Below are positions 45,714-54,516 of a stretch of 64,000 nt of DNA, piece by piece. The notes under the pieces are model-generated. The model was not told the DNA's origin and searched no databases. It saw nothing but the letters and a program-made list of their open reading frames with translations. Every line of letters starts with the position of its first letter. The first letter of the stretch is position 1. This DNA comes from Parahaliea maris (lineage in GTDB: Bacteria > Pseudomonadota > Gammaproteobacteria > Pseudomonadales > Halieaceae): NCBI RefSeq assembly GCF_008064665.1, contig NZ_VRZA01000007.1, positions 186,001-250,000 of the forward strand, written 5' to 3'. Both the position numbers and the translations under genes were made by a program.

Positions 45714-46580
45714 GTGAGATTGCAAATTAGAACATTGATCGTGTCGCTGTGGCGATGCGTGAGGCCGATTTTAAGACTTATAGACACCCGCCGTCGTATC
45801 GCCATTTTGGTCTACCATGAAATAGATCCTGAAGTATTCAAGTCGCATATAGATTATCTGCAGAAAAACTACGAACTAGTCAGTCTTCGGGAAGTCGGAG
45901 TGGCCTATAGTTCAGGTGATTTTGAAAGGCTGCCACGCAGCAGTGCCGCGATTACTTTCGACGACGGATGGAAATCCAACTATGACTTGTTGCATACAAT
46001 TAAGAAACGCACGATTCCCGTGACAATTTTTCTAAACACGGGGATCGTGGGAACGAATCGAAGAATATGGAACTATACATTGGAGCGCCGCGGTTCGGAA
46101 AGAGAACTGAATGAACAGCTGAAACTTATAGATAACTGCGAACGCAAGCAGAGACTGCAGCACATAAATGGCCATACGGATGTCACCGAGTACGAAACTC
46201 GAGATATGTTATCGACGGAGGAAATACGAGAGATGGCTTCTGTTGTCGACTTTCAATCTCATGGCGAATTCCATCCAGTGCTTACAAAATGTAGTGACAA
46301 AGAATTGATTCAGGAGTTCAGGGACTCAAGCGCCAGGGTTCAGGCTCTTACGCGTGGGGATTGCTTTGCTTTTGCATATCCTTATGGCCTGTCCAACATG
46401 CGGGTTAGAGATTTTGCAAAGAGTTCGGGTTATCTACTAGGGCGTGGATTAGGTATTCCGCGGCACAATTTCGAAAACTCCGACCCTATGAATCTGAGCG
46501 GAGTTGGAATTGACGAGGAATGGTCAGTAGATGATCTCGAGAAGCAGCTTCTTTGGACCGAAATTCGTTCAATAGTATGA
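45714..46580 (+). CDS. Polysaccharide deacetylase family protein (NodB domain)
   Basis: 288 residues starting with GTG. The NodB catalytic motifs are seen: YHEI, TFDDGW (D83-D84) and H183-x3-H187 in SHGEFHP, plus FAYPYG. Such proteins remove N- or O-acetyl groups from glycans using a divalent metal. Without a clear signal peptide (the start has a short hydrophobic stretch with basic residues) the site of action is uncertain. It lies in the middle of the biosynthetic operon. Confidence 0.87.
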   Translation: MRLQIRTLIVSLWRCVRPILRLIDTRRRIAILVYHEIDPEVFKSHIDYLQKNYELVSLREVGVAYSSGDFERLPRSSAAITFDDGWKSNYDLLHTIKKRTIPVTIFLNTGIVGTNRRIWNYTLERRGSERELNEQLKLIDNCERKQRLQHINGHTDVTEYETRDMLSTEEIREMASVVDFQSHGEFHPVLTKCSDKELIQEFRDSSARVQALTRGDCFAFAYPYGLSNMRVRDFAKSSGYLLGRGLGIPRHNFENSDPMNLSGVGIDEEWSVDDLEKQLLWTEIRSIV

Positions 46581-46599
46581 ATGTGAGGGTCTGCCGATA

Positions 46600-47169
46600 A
46601 TGTATGGCATGAATACCGCCAAGATCTTAATCTGGTCTCTTGCTAGGGTGTTACCCGGGCATCCGATAAAAACGTTTACTGGAAGGGTTCGGTGCAGAAT
46701 TGGTCAGAAGCTGGTGAAAGAAGCGTCACCAGAATCGATATTCGCTGAGCGCTTAGATCTAAGGGGTTTTGATGTAAAGCTGGGTAAGCTAAGTGGACTA
46801 GGTTATGACTGTCTGGTGATTACTGCTGGAAGTCATATACATATTGGTGACAGGGTCACTATGGGTCCGCGATGCACTCTGGTTTGCAATACACACCACT
46901 TTTCAGTCCAAGGCAGCGAGTGGGTTGACTCTCCATCATCGAAGCCAATAGTAATCGGAGACGAATGCTTTATTGCTACCGGCGCGACTATCCTTGGCGG
47001 AGTATCTATCGGTTCTCGATCAATAGTAGCAGCCGGTGCAGTTGTTACAGAAGATGTACCTCCCAACTCGTTCGTAGCTGGTGTCCCCGCTACTGTAAAG
47101 CGAACCACCACACCAGATCGTCACCACAGCAACTACAAAAATTGCGAAGAGAACGCCTCTTCGGGCTGA
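46600..47169 (+). CDS. Left-handed beta-helix acyltransferase (hexapeptide family)
   Basis: 189 residues with hexapeptide repeats, for example HIGDRVTMGPRCTL, then PIVIGDECFIATGATILGGVSIGSRSIVAAGAVVTEDV and FVAGVPATV. The NTHHF segment holds the usual catalytic histidine of WcaF/maa-type O-acetyltransferases. It probably acetylates a sugar. Four bases before the next glycosyltransferase gene. Confidence 0.87.
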   Translation: MYGMNTAKILIWSLARVLPGHPIKTFTGRVRCRIGQKLVKEASPESIFAERLDLRGFDVKLGKLSGLGYDCLVITAGSHIHIGDRVTMGPRCTLVCNTHHFSVQGSEWVDSPSSKPIVIGDECFIATGATILGGVSIGSRSIVAAGAVVTEDVPPNSFVAGVPATVKRTTTPDRHHSNYKNCEENASSG

Positions 47170-47172
47170 TAC

Positions 47173-48225
47173 ATGCTTGTCCACATAGTTACTTCCAGAG
47201 AAAAACGCAAACGATATAGATTCATTAGCGAACCACTTGCTTTTCTCGGTCACGAGGTTTGTGTGACAGAGACGTCATCCACACTTGAATTATTGTCAAA
47301 ACTAATCTCCTCATCCAAACATAGAAAGCCAGATGCATACATTCTGCTTGGGGTTGGATTAAGGGAACTTCTAACTACGATCTACCTGAATCATAGCTCG
47401 ATCCCTATTGTGTTTAGACTGGGAGGCGACCCTATCAAAGACCTCGCTGATATTCGAGTTAGATACTTGACTGAAAGACAGTACTTACTTGTTCTATCCG
47501 TACTTTTGAGAGAATTTATAGCAAGGCTCTGTCTGTCGCGCATAGGTAGGGCTATTGTAGTTAACAAATCGCTAGTCGCACCAATCGCGGAAAGGATGGC
47601 GACGTCTGGGAGGGTCGCTGTCTCGGAGCATTTTGCATTTGGGTCACTAATAAATAAGTCGTATAAGGTCGATGGAAGGGTCAGACTACTAGTAGTTTGC
47701 AATCTTCTTTGGAGCAGTAAAGCGGAGGGCGTAGCTTGGTTGATCCGTCAGCTATCTTCAATAGCTTCCAGCAGATCAACAGGCCTTCATATAGAAGTTG
47801 CTGGTGATGGCCCCCATTTTGGCAGTTTGGTTACAGCTGTAGCAGCTATGAATATCTGTGAGCTCGTTGAAGTAAATTTTTGCGGCTATGTACAAAACTT
47901 AGACGAGCTGTACGCGTCGGCTGATATTTTTCTTTACAAGTCGGAGCACGACGCATCCCCGAACGTAATACTAGAAGCCAAGAGACACTCCATGCCAATG
48001 CTAGTCAATAGGTGTCTGCAATTTGAAAGTCTGATCAACGACGAGGAGAACGGCTTTCTATACACCGATGAGGATGATTTTGCTCGAAAGCTTATAGATC
48101 TTTGTGAAAGTGAGGAAACTCGGAGAAAACTTGGTCTGGGCGCCGCAAGAAGTTTTAAAAAAGATTTTTCATTAGGGCCGGCGTCTCTGCGGCTTGATAA
48201 GTCATTAAAGCTACTTACCAGTTAG
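47173..48225 (+). CDS. Glycosyltransferase, GT4-type (GT-B fold)
   Basis: 350 residues. The C-terminal half has the GT4 pattern: VNFCGYVQNLDELYASADIFLYKSEHDASPNVILEAKRHSMPM is present, with the E-x7-E-like motif around DASPNVILEA, and a GGDP-type loop lies in the N-terminal half. It should add one sugar of the repeat unit from a nucleotide donor. The sugar is unknown. Confidence 0.82.
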   Translation: MLVHIVTSREKRKRYRFISEPLAFLGHEVCVTETSSTLELLSKLISSSKHRKPDAYILLGVGLRELLTTIYLNHSSIPIVFRLGGDPIKDLADIRVRYLTERQYLLVLSVLLREFIARLCLSRIGRAIVVNKSLVAPIAERMATSGRVAVSEHFAFGSLINKSYKVDGRVRLLVVCNLLWSSKAEGVAWLIRQLSSIASSRSTGLHIEVAGDGPHFGSLVTAVAAMNICELVEVNFCGYVQNLDELYASADIFLYKSEHDASPNVILEAKRHSMPMLVNRCLQFESLINDEENGFLYTDEDDFARKLIDLCESEETRRKLGLGAARSFKKDFSLGPASLRLDKSLKLLTS

Positions 48226-48232
48226 TTTACAT

Positions 48233-49357
48233 TTGCCCTCCGAACATTGGCTTATGCTTCTAGTTAACCTGCGAATCAGGAAAATTACCGCTGTTCTCCT
48301 CGCATCTTTCGTCGCATTTGGCGCTGTCGCCTACTTGACCGATTTTCTCGCAGGAACTGATGCAAAGAACTACTTTTTTAGAGCTACGGATGAGTCGTAT
48401 TCTCCCTACGAGCACTTTCTTTGGAAAAGTTCTCTAGAGAATCTGTCGGCTCTGCAGTATGGTGATGTTCTCTATCCGTACGTTGTACGTGCTGTGTTCG
48501 GAGGTTCACCAGGACTCATTAGTTCGCTGCTTCCAGTATTCCTCTACTTGTTTCTTGTGCTCTCAACGTTCTATTTTGCAAGGCAAATGCGATCCAGTGG
48601 TCGTATATCCAGGAGAGGAAGTAACCTAGCCCTTACACTTTGCTTGCTTTCTCCTAGCTTACTTTACTTTTCAAATATTTTTCACAAAGAGGCGCTTTGT
48701 GCGGCACTAACACTTATAGCTGCGACAGCATGGGTGAGAAAATCGATACTTCTATTCGGAGCTTCGCTAATTCTTCTCTTGGTATTAAGACCTTACTCTC
48801 CCGCAGCCATTCTTATCGCGCTGTACGTTTTAACCTATCGACGCATCTACCTACAAGTATTTTGGATGCTGCTCATTCCACAGTTCATCATATTCTGGCC
48901 AGGACTTATAGACTTCTTAGAGTCGACGGGAATTATGATGATTTTTACCGCAATGGCACCAAATCCGTTTGATGTTGAAAACTGGAGATTGATTGATCGC
49001 TCAATAACGATTCAGCTTCCGGCTGCTTTTTTGCTGGAGGGCTTGGTTCTTTCATTGATAGTTCTCGTGGGCGTATATGCTATTGTCAAATATCGGCTTC
49101 TATTCCTGATAAATGTTTATCTCGCGATAGTCTTTTTGCTTATCTACACAGGAGTAGTTATGTTTGATGCCTTTTCTCATGATTCCATTATTGAACGCAT
49201 AGCTGTGCCTCGTAAGCGGGTCTTCATGATTCCCATCTTGTACTTCGCCTTTGTTTCAACTTTAGAACAACTTCGAACCAAGAAAAGAATGTCAAGCTAT
49301 CCTAGTTCTATCAACATCCCTAGTACTGCTGTTTCTGATAGCAAAATGATCAGCTAA
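48233..49357 (+). CDS. Multi-pass membrane protein, polysaccharide polymerase (Wzy) candidate
   Basis: 374 residues with about ten hydrophobic helices and a periplasmic loop near the start (FRATDESYSPYEHFLWKS). Seen also: LSPSLLYFSNIFHKEALCAAL, like the SPSILYWSSIFGKDP-type motif of many polymerase-like and EpsG-like proteins. Wzy proteins have little sequence conservation, so the call is from topology and position between glycosyltransferase and methyltransferase genes. It may instead be a GT-C type glycosyltransferase. Confidence 0.6.
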   Translation: MPSEHWLMLLVNLRIRKITAVLLASFVAFGAVAYLTDFLAGTDAKNYFFRATDESYSPYEHFLWKSSLENLSALQYGDVLYPYVVRAVFGGSPGLISSLLPVFLYLFLVLSTFYFARQMRSSGRISRRGSNLALTLCLLSPSLLYFSNIFHKEALCAALTLIAATAWVRKSILLFGASLILLLVLRPYSPAAILIALYVLTYRRIYLQVFWMLLIPQFIIFWPGLIDFLESTGIMMIFTAMAPNPFDVENWRLIDRSITIQLPAAFLLEGLVLSLIVLVGVYAIVKYRLLFLINVYLAIVFLLIYTGVVMFDAFSHDSIIERIAVPRKRVFMIPILYFAFVSTLEQLRTKKRMSSYPSSINIPSTAVSDSKMIS

Positions 49358-49411
49358 AGAACATGGTTTCTTTATTAGAGAGCCCCCCTTTATGAATAGT
49401 GAGAAATCTTC

Positions 49412-50089
49412 ATGCATATTCGACAGTCACGGCCGGAAAGAGACCAGCGTTACTATCAAGAATTGGCAGCAGGACTTGTTGAGATCGTTGTTGATCTGAG
49501 ATCCAAATTGGAAGAAGAAAACGCACAGAAAATCAAAGTTCTTGATGTAGGTTGCGGCAAGGGAGAGGTGCTACGAGAGCTAGTGGAGAACGGCATCGAT
49601 TGCGCTGGTGCAGATATCGATGATGAATGTGTTAGGACATCGAGCAGATTTGCACCTGTATACAAAGCTAACTTCATGACACTGGCAGAAGACCTGCCAA
49701 ATCACGACTTTACAGTAGTAATTGCATCACATGTTTTGGAACATGTTGACACACCAAAAGAAGCTTTGCATCAAATTGCAAGAATTGGTGCAGAATACCT
49801 AATAGTCGCAGTGCCGAACTTGGGAAGGATATCCTTCACAAGCAAAGTACCACTGGTAAATCGTGGACATCAGATGGGATGGAATGCTCCGCATTTACGG
49901 ACTTTGTTGGAAGTTCAGGGGGGCTTTGAGGTGCTGGAGTGGCGTCGGGATCAAGTGTTCATTGGCAAGTTTGGTTCTCTGCCAGCGCCTCTCTCTGCCA
50001 TTACAAGGTTTATCGAAACCAAGCTGCTGCCAGCTGTTTTCCCGACGCAAGGAAACTCACTTATTTGTCTTTGCAAGACGAAATCTTAG
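49412..50089 (+). CDS. Class I SAM-dependent methyltransferase
   Basis: 225 residues. Motif I VLDVGCGKGEVLREL, an acidic strand-2 end GADIDDECV and VVIASHVLEHVDTPKEAL are typical of small-molecule and glycan methyltransferases (UbiG/MetW-like). It probably methylates a sugar hydroxyl or a carrier-linked oligosaccharide. Both flanks have gaps of 54 and 167 bases; the latter holds nothing that I recognise. Confidence 0.85.
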   Translation: MHIRQSRPERDQRYYQELAAGLVEIVVDLRSKLEEENAQKIKVLDVGCGKGEVLRELVENGIDCAGADIDDECVRTSSRFAPVYKANFMTLAEDLPNHDFTVVIASHVLEHVDTPKEALHQIARIGAEYLIVAVPNLGRISFTSKVPLVNRGHQMGWNAPHLRTLLEVQGGFEVLEWRRDQVFIGKFGSLPAPLSAITRFIETKLLPAVFPTQGNSLICLCKTKS

Positions 50090-50256
50090 CTAGGCCCTGA
50101 ACAAAGATTGAGCCAGTTTGATAAAATTGGTCCCCTCCACAGTCACGCTAAGTAGAGTCGATACTTTTGCTATTGCTAGGGTAGTAGGCCCACCTCATAT
50201 ATTCGACTGATCATAGAGATAAATGGACTGGTACTAAAAAGAAGAGTGAAGCAGAG

Positions 50257-51423
50257 TTGCGCATAGCAAACATAATTGAGGAAGGAAAGTTGGGCGGTCC
50301 ACAGGTGCGGATGGTTCGAGTATCTGCTGCGATGTCTAATCACGATACCATCGTAGTAATGCCCAGTTCGAACTCAGAGCAATTCCAAGAGCTTTGTGAT
50401 TCCCTTGATGTCGATTACCGGATTGTTCCACTGACTCGTATTACCAAGGAATGGAGAGTCGCCCTTGCGTATATTTTCTGCTTTCCAATCGAGATTTTTC
50501 GGCTCGCGCAACTACTGCGAAGAGAGAATATAGAATTAGTACATGCATCTGGTGGAAGCTGGCAGTACAAAGCAATATTAGCGTCATGGCTAATGAGGAT
50601 ACCTTCAGTGTGGCATCTTAACGATACATCAATGCCGCTATGGATACGTTACGTTTTTCGACTGTTCACAGGCCTTCCAGACGCCTTCATCTTTGCCTCG
50701 GAGCGATCGAGGCAATACTACGGTAAACGGTTGGCTAGCAAACTATCTGCCGTTATACCTTCAGCCGTGAATTCCCGGTTTTTCGATCCTAGTATGTCCT
50801 TTGACGGAGACAAGGAAACGCTAGCGGCTCTTGGGGACAATCCCGTAATTGGAACGATAGCGAACATTAATCCGATTAAGGGTCTTGAAACTCTAGTTCG
50901 GTGTGTCGCAGAGTTGATGCCAAGGCATCCCGAAATTAAAGTCGTTGTTATTGGTAGTGCTCACAGGAATCAACTGGCCCTAAAAGAACGTCTATATCAA
51001 TTAGCCGACGATTTAGGCGTTGCAGAGACCATCGAATGGGTGGGCAGCAGGCAAGACGTGCGCCCTATACTCGCTAGAATTAACATCTACATATGCAGTT
51101 CTTTAGCTGAATCATCCCCAGTATCAGTTTGGGAGGCGATGTCGATGGGAAAAGCAATAGTGTCAACAGATGTTGGCGACGTTTCCCGATACATTCGGCA
51201 CGGTGAAAATGGATATATTGTTAAGATTGGCGACTATAAATCTATGGCATATAAGGTCTCACAACTCCTAGATAGACCGGAGCTTGGAGCGGTGTTTGGA
51301 TGTAGGGCAAGAGCCGTGGTAGAGGACAACTTTTCCCCTCAGATCATTGCTGAAAAAACCGAAAACCTCTACGAACTGGCGTTGTTAAATGCAAACGGGA
51401 ATCGTAAGGGAAGGAAACTTTGA
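50257..51423 (+). CDS. Glycosyltransferase, GT4 family
   Basis: 388 residues starting at a TTG (LRIANIIEEGKLGGPQVRM). The early GGPQ loop and the C-terminal INPIKGLETLVRC and AESSPVSVWEAMSMGKAIVSTDVGD segments are GT4 hallmarks, the last holding the E-x7-E donor-binding motif. The donor is not known. The next acyltransferase gene can start within its 3' end. Confidence 0.88.
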   Translation: MRIANIIEEGKLGGPQVRMVRVSAAMSNHDTIVVMPSSNSEQFQELCDSLDVDYRIVPLTRITKEWRVALAYIFCFPIEIFRLAQLLRRENIELVHASGGSWQYKAILASWLMRIPSVWHLNDTSMPLWIRYVFRLFTGLPDAFIFASERSRQYYGKRLASKLSAVIPSAVNSRFFDPSMSFDGDKETLAALGDNPVIGTIANINPIKGLETLVRCVAELMPRHPEIKVVVIGSAHRNQLALKERLYQLADDLGVAETIEWVGSRQDVRPILARINIYICSSLAESSPVSVWEAMSMGKAIVSTDVGDVSRYIRHGENGYIVKIGDYKSMAYKVSQLLDRPELGAVFGCRARAVVEDNFSPQIIAEKTENLYELALLNANGNRKGRKL

Positions 51424-51472
51424 GCAAACCGCTAAAGTCGCAGTCTGTGGTATCAAGCATGGTTCAAAAAAA

Positions 51473-52012
51473 ATGAATTTGGCGAATTACAATAAGGGCG
51501 AGTTTAACGCTGGAAGAGGGCTATTCACTCAAATTCTGTGGTACCTATTAAATGAACTAATAATATCGAGCTGTCTACCAGGGTCTTACTGGAGAGTCTT
51601 TTTGCTTCGTTCCTTCGGTGCGAGCATTGGCCGCAATGTAGTTGTAAAACCCCATGTAAAGATTAAATACCCATGGAGGCTCAGGGTTGGTCACAACTCA
51701 TGGATAGGGGAGAATGTATGGATCGATAACTTAGATGAGGTGCGCATTGGAAACAATGTCTGTATTTCACAAGGGTGTTATCTATGCACTGGGAGTCATG
51801 ACTGGAAATCAGACCGCTTCGACTTGGTCACTAGCCGAATAGAGATTAGCGACAGCGTATGGGTTTGCGCCATGTGTAAACTTGCTCCAGGCGTCACTAT
51901 TGGCACTGGCTCCGTTATTTCATTAGGTCTTGTTGTCCGAGGCAAAGTTGGAGAATGGAAAATTCTGACCGAACGAAAAAATCAACATTTTCAAGAGCGT
52001 GCTCGATTCTAG
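51473..52012 (+). CDS. WcaF-like acetyltransferase (hexapeptide family), possibly with altered C-terminus
   Basis: 179 residues from the ATG at 51473; an ATG at 51389 would overlap the previous gene. Features: SYWRVFLLRSFGASIGRNV, PWRLRVGHNSWIGENVWI and the catalytic H in CTGSHDWKSDRFDL, as in WcaF. The family usually ends in a GNPAKFIKxR segment; here the last residues are TERKNQHFQERARF, while the other frame of the same DNA gives PNEKINIFKSVLDSS. A late single-base shift at an A run (about 51980) may have changed the last 15 residues. Confidence 0.82.
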   Translation: MNLANYNKGEFNAGRGLFTQILWYLLNELIISSCLPGSYWRVFLLRSFGASIGRNVVVKPHVKIKYPWRLRVGHNSWIGENVWIDNLDEVRIGNNVCISQGCYLCTGSHDWKSDRFDLVTSRIEISDSVWVCAMCKLAPGVTIGTGSVISLGLVVRGKVGEWKILTERKNQHFQERARF

Positions 52013-52082
52013 TTAATGTTCTCGCGGGGAATAAAGGATATATTCATAAAATGCGCAAACTAATCGGATTCTCTGCTGTCGG

Positions 52083-52865
52083 ATGAACAGATCCTCATTC
52101 ATGCCATATAGGCCAAAAGTCTCAATCATCACAGCCAGTTACAATAGCCAAGATACTGTGTCTGATACTATTGAGTCGGTAAATACACAAGATTATGAGA
52201 ATATTGAGCACGTGTTCGTCGACGGGCAATCCTCTGATAGTACTCTGGAGAAAATTAGAGCGCTAAGTCGTCGTTCTAGGATTGTAAGCTCCGAGCCTGA
52301 TCAGGGCATATATGATGCTTTGAATAAGGGGATTCAGCTTGCTTCTGGTGAGATTGTAGGATTCTTGCACGGAGATGATTTATTCGCAGCAGACACAACT
52401 GTATCAAGCATAGTTGAAGCTTTCTCTGATCCTTCGGTATCCGCTGCATATGGTGACCTGCAGTATGTTTCCCGTCAGGACACAACAAGAGTCGTTCGAA
52501 ATTGGCGATCGGGTGAGTTTACGCTGAAGCGAATGAGGTGTGGTTGGATGCCGCCACACCCAACTTTATATCTTCGTAGAAGTTTTTACATCAATAAGGG
52601 GCTTTTTGATTGCAGATACAAGATATCGGCAGACTACTACTCAATTCTCACCTTATTCTCTGATCCCAAGCTGTACTCCGTTTACATTCCTGAAGTACTA
52701 GTAAAGATGCGAGTTGGAGGCGCGAGTAATGCGTCTTTGACAAATATCGTTCGAAAAAGTCGCGAGGATTACGCTGCTTTGAGGCGATCTGGCATAGGCG
52801 GAATCGGCACTTTGTTTCTTAAAAATGTTAGAAAGTTGCCGCAGTTTATACACACCTCTACATAA
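52083..52865 (+). CDS. Glycosyltransferase family 2 protein
   Basis: 260 residues with the GT-A fold: VSIITASYNSQDTVSDTIES, EHVFVDGQSSDSTLEKI, DQGIYDALNKGIQLASGEIVGFLHGDD (DxD-like end) and a WMPPHPTLYLRRSFY acceptor region. Similar proteins add the first or second sugar after the initiating one. It is the last gene of the plus-strand operon and converges with the membrane protein gene that follows. Confidence 0.9.
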   Translation: MNRSSFMPYRPKVSIITASYNSQDTVSDTIESVNTQDYENIEHVFVDGQSSDSTLEKIRALSRRSRIVSSEPDQGIYDALNKGIQLASGEIVGFLHGDDLFAADTTVSSIVEAFSDPSVSAAYGDLQYVSRQDTTRVVRNWRSGEFTLKRMRCGWMPPHPTLYLRRSFYINKGLFDCRYKISADYYSILTLFSDPKLYSVYIPEVLVKMRVGGASNASLTNIVRKSREDYAALRRSGIGGIGTLFLKNVRKLPQFIHTST

Positions 52866-52894
52866 TTCGCTGATTCGTACCTGACAGCGCCACT

Positions 52895-54364
52895 TCATTT
52901 CTTCCCGTATTTCTTCTCTTGTTTTTCATTCTTATTAAAGAAGCTAGTAATACTCGTAAAGGTCAACATTATGACTAGGGGAACCATCGGTAATGAAAAG
53001 CGACTGTTGCCTGTGTCGTTAGTTGGGGTTGCATGGTCGAACGCGTAGTCGAATAGCAACTGAGACAGAAAGAGCATAGAGGCTAATGTTGCTATAATGC
53101 CCAGCAGGAATACTTCTTCTTTCGAAATCTTTATAGTTATTGGACGCGAGGTATAAAGACGGACTAGCACAATCGCCCCAGACGTGAAAAACATTACGGG
53201 CAGTAGCGAGAAGCTGCTATTGAAAACATAAGCATATAGGGTATTCCAAGTTACGTCTCCGAATGAGTTCGGTGAAGGGTGCCAGATCCTACCTGCAAAA
53301 TGAATTTGGTAGGGGGCGTTGGGAATTACAGAGATCTCGTTACCCCAGATATGTAGGTCAACGCCAAAGTAAAGTACGCCTATCCCAATAGTGCAAATGG
53401 TAAAAGCGATAAAAGATCCAATTTTGCCATTGAGAGATAGAAGCCAGACGAAAGCGGACGACATTGCTATGGCCCCAAAGTAGGCAAGACCTGTATTCTT
53501 GATTCCAATGGCCAAGGCCCCGATTCCCAACCCCAGGAATACAAGCTTTTTGGCACTGTGGAAGTACCCAATGAGAATCAAGCTGCATCCTGAGCACACT
53601 ACTGCGGTTAGCCATATTTCACTATAACCTGCAAGCATCACATGATTTTCGAGAAGGGGTGTGGATGCGGCAAGGTATGCTGCAAAAAATGCGATGCTCT
53701 TGTAAGTGCCTGCGGCTCGAAGGGTGCCAAAAACAGTGAGAACTATGCAGATCCACGCATACTGCCATGGCCATAGATTGCCAAGCCCTAAGTATGATCT
53801 ATCAGACAGATATCCCGAGTAGCTACCTATAAGGCTTATCGTAATCGGGTGATAGTGTTCGTATTGGAAAATCAGTTGTGAGCTTTCTGGATTAGCGTCA
53901 GACTTCAAGAAGCGCTTGGCTGTCCCTACCCACCAGCTCAGTGCATCCCATCCCGAAGCCGGCAGTATTGCTGACTGGAAGCTGACGATTGTGGCTATCA
54001 CTAATAGTAAGATGCCGGATCCGAACCCAATCACTAATAATGGTGTTGGGGTTAGGTCTTGGGATTTGGCTTTGGACCTGAGCCAGATGAATCTATAGAG
54101 AGTTGCTGCCGTGCATACCACTGCAATTCCTGTTAGAAAGTATAGGAATTGGTGGCTAAAAGCCTTCTGGCCAGACTTGTCCAACATCCAGGCCGAGAAT
54201 GCGACCAACAAGTACCCGAGTAAGCCCCCTGTGCCGGCGAAAACAGCAGTGAATCCAACCTTGTCCGGATATTTGCTCGTGGCGTATAGACAAGCCAGTG
54301 AGGCACCTATCAAAAATGGACTGGATATAGCCAAGAGTGATAGCAATTCAGCAAGTAAGACCAA
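52895..54364 (-). CDS. Large multi-pass membrane protein, GT-C or polymerase candidate
   Basis: 489 residues with about twelve hydrophobic helices. The periplasmic loop after TM4 has SGWDALSWWVGTAKRFL with nearby YEHYHPI, which resembles the first loop (with acidic and aromatic residues) of GT-C glycosyltransferases that use lipid-linked donors. A second long loop precedes the C-terminal helices. No close family is recognised. It is on the same strand as pdxA and may be expressed from the lptD-surA-pdxA side. The tail is very basic (NEKQEKKYGKK). Confidence 0.6.
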   Translation of the reverse strand: MVLLAELLSLLAISSPFLIGASLACLYATSKYPDKVGFTAVFAGTGGLLGYLLVAFSAWMLDKSGQKAFSHQFLYFLTGIAVVCTAATLYRFIWLRSKAKSQDLTPTPLLVIGFGSGILLLVIATIVSFQSAILPASGWDALSWWVGTAKRFLKSDANPESSQLIFQYEHYHPITISLIGSYSGYLSDRSYLGLGNLWPWQYAWICIVLTVFGTLRAAGTYKSIAFFAAYLAASTPLLENHVMLAGYSEIWLTAVVCSGCSLILIGYFHSAKKLVFLGLGIGALAIGIKNTGLAYFGAIAMSSAFVWLLSLNGKIGSFIAFTICTIGIGVLYFGVDLHIWGNEISVIPNAPYQIHFAGRIWHPSPNSFGDVTWNTLYAYVFNSSFSLLPVMFFTSGAIVLVRLYTSRPITIKISKEEVFLLGIIATLASMLFLSQLLFDYAFDHATPTNDTGNSRFSLPMVPLVIMLTFTSITSFFNKNEKQEKKYGKK

Positions 54365-54516
54365 AGTGTCGCCTTACGGGTATTTCGCGGGACTGTTCAG
54401 AATTCTGTGTCACAGTAATTCCTCGTTTATTATTTGATCACAGATCCAGTGCCGCGTCGAGTCGGACTTCGAAGTAGCTTGCCAACCGGGGAGCCGGCTT
54501 TCGTCTTGGAGCCTTA

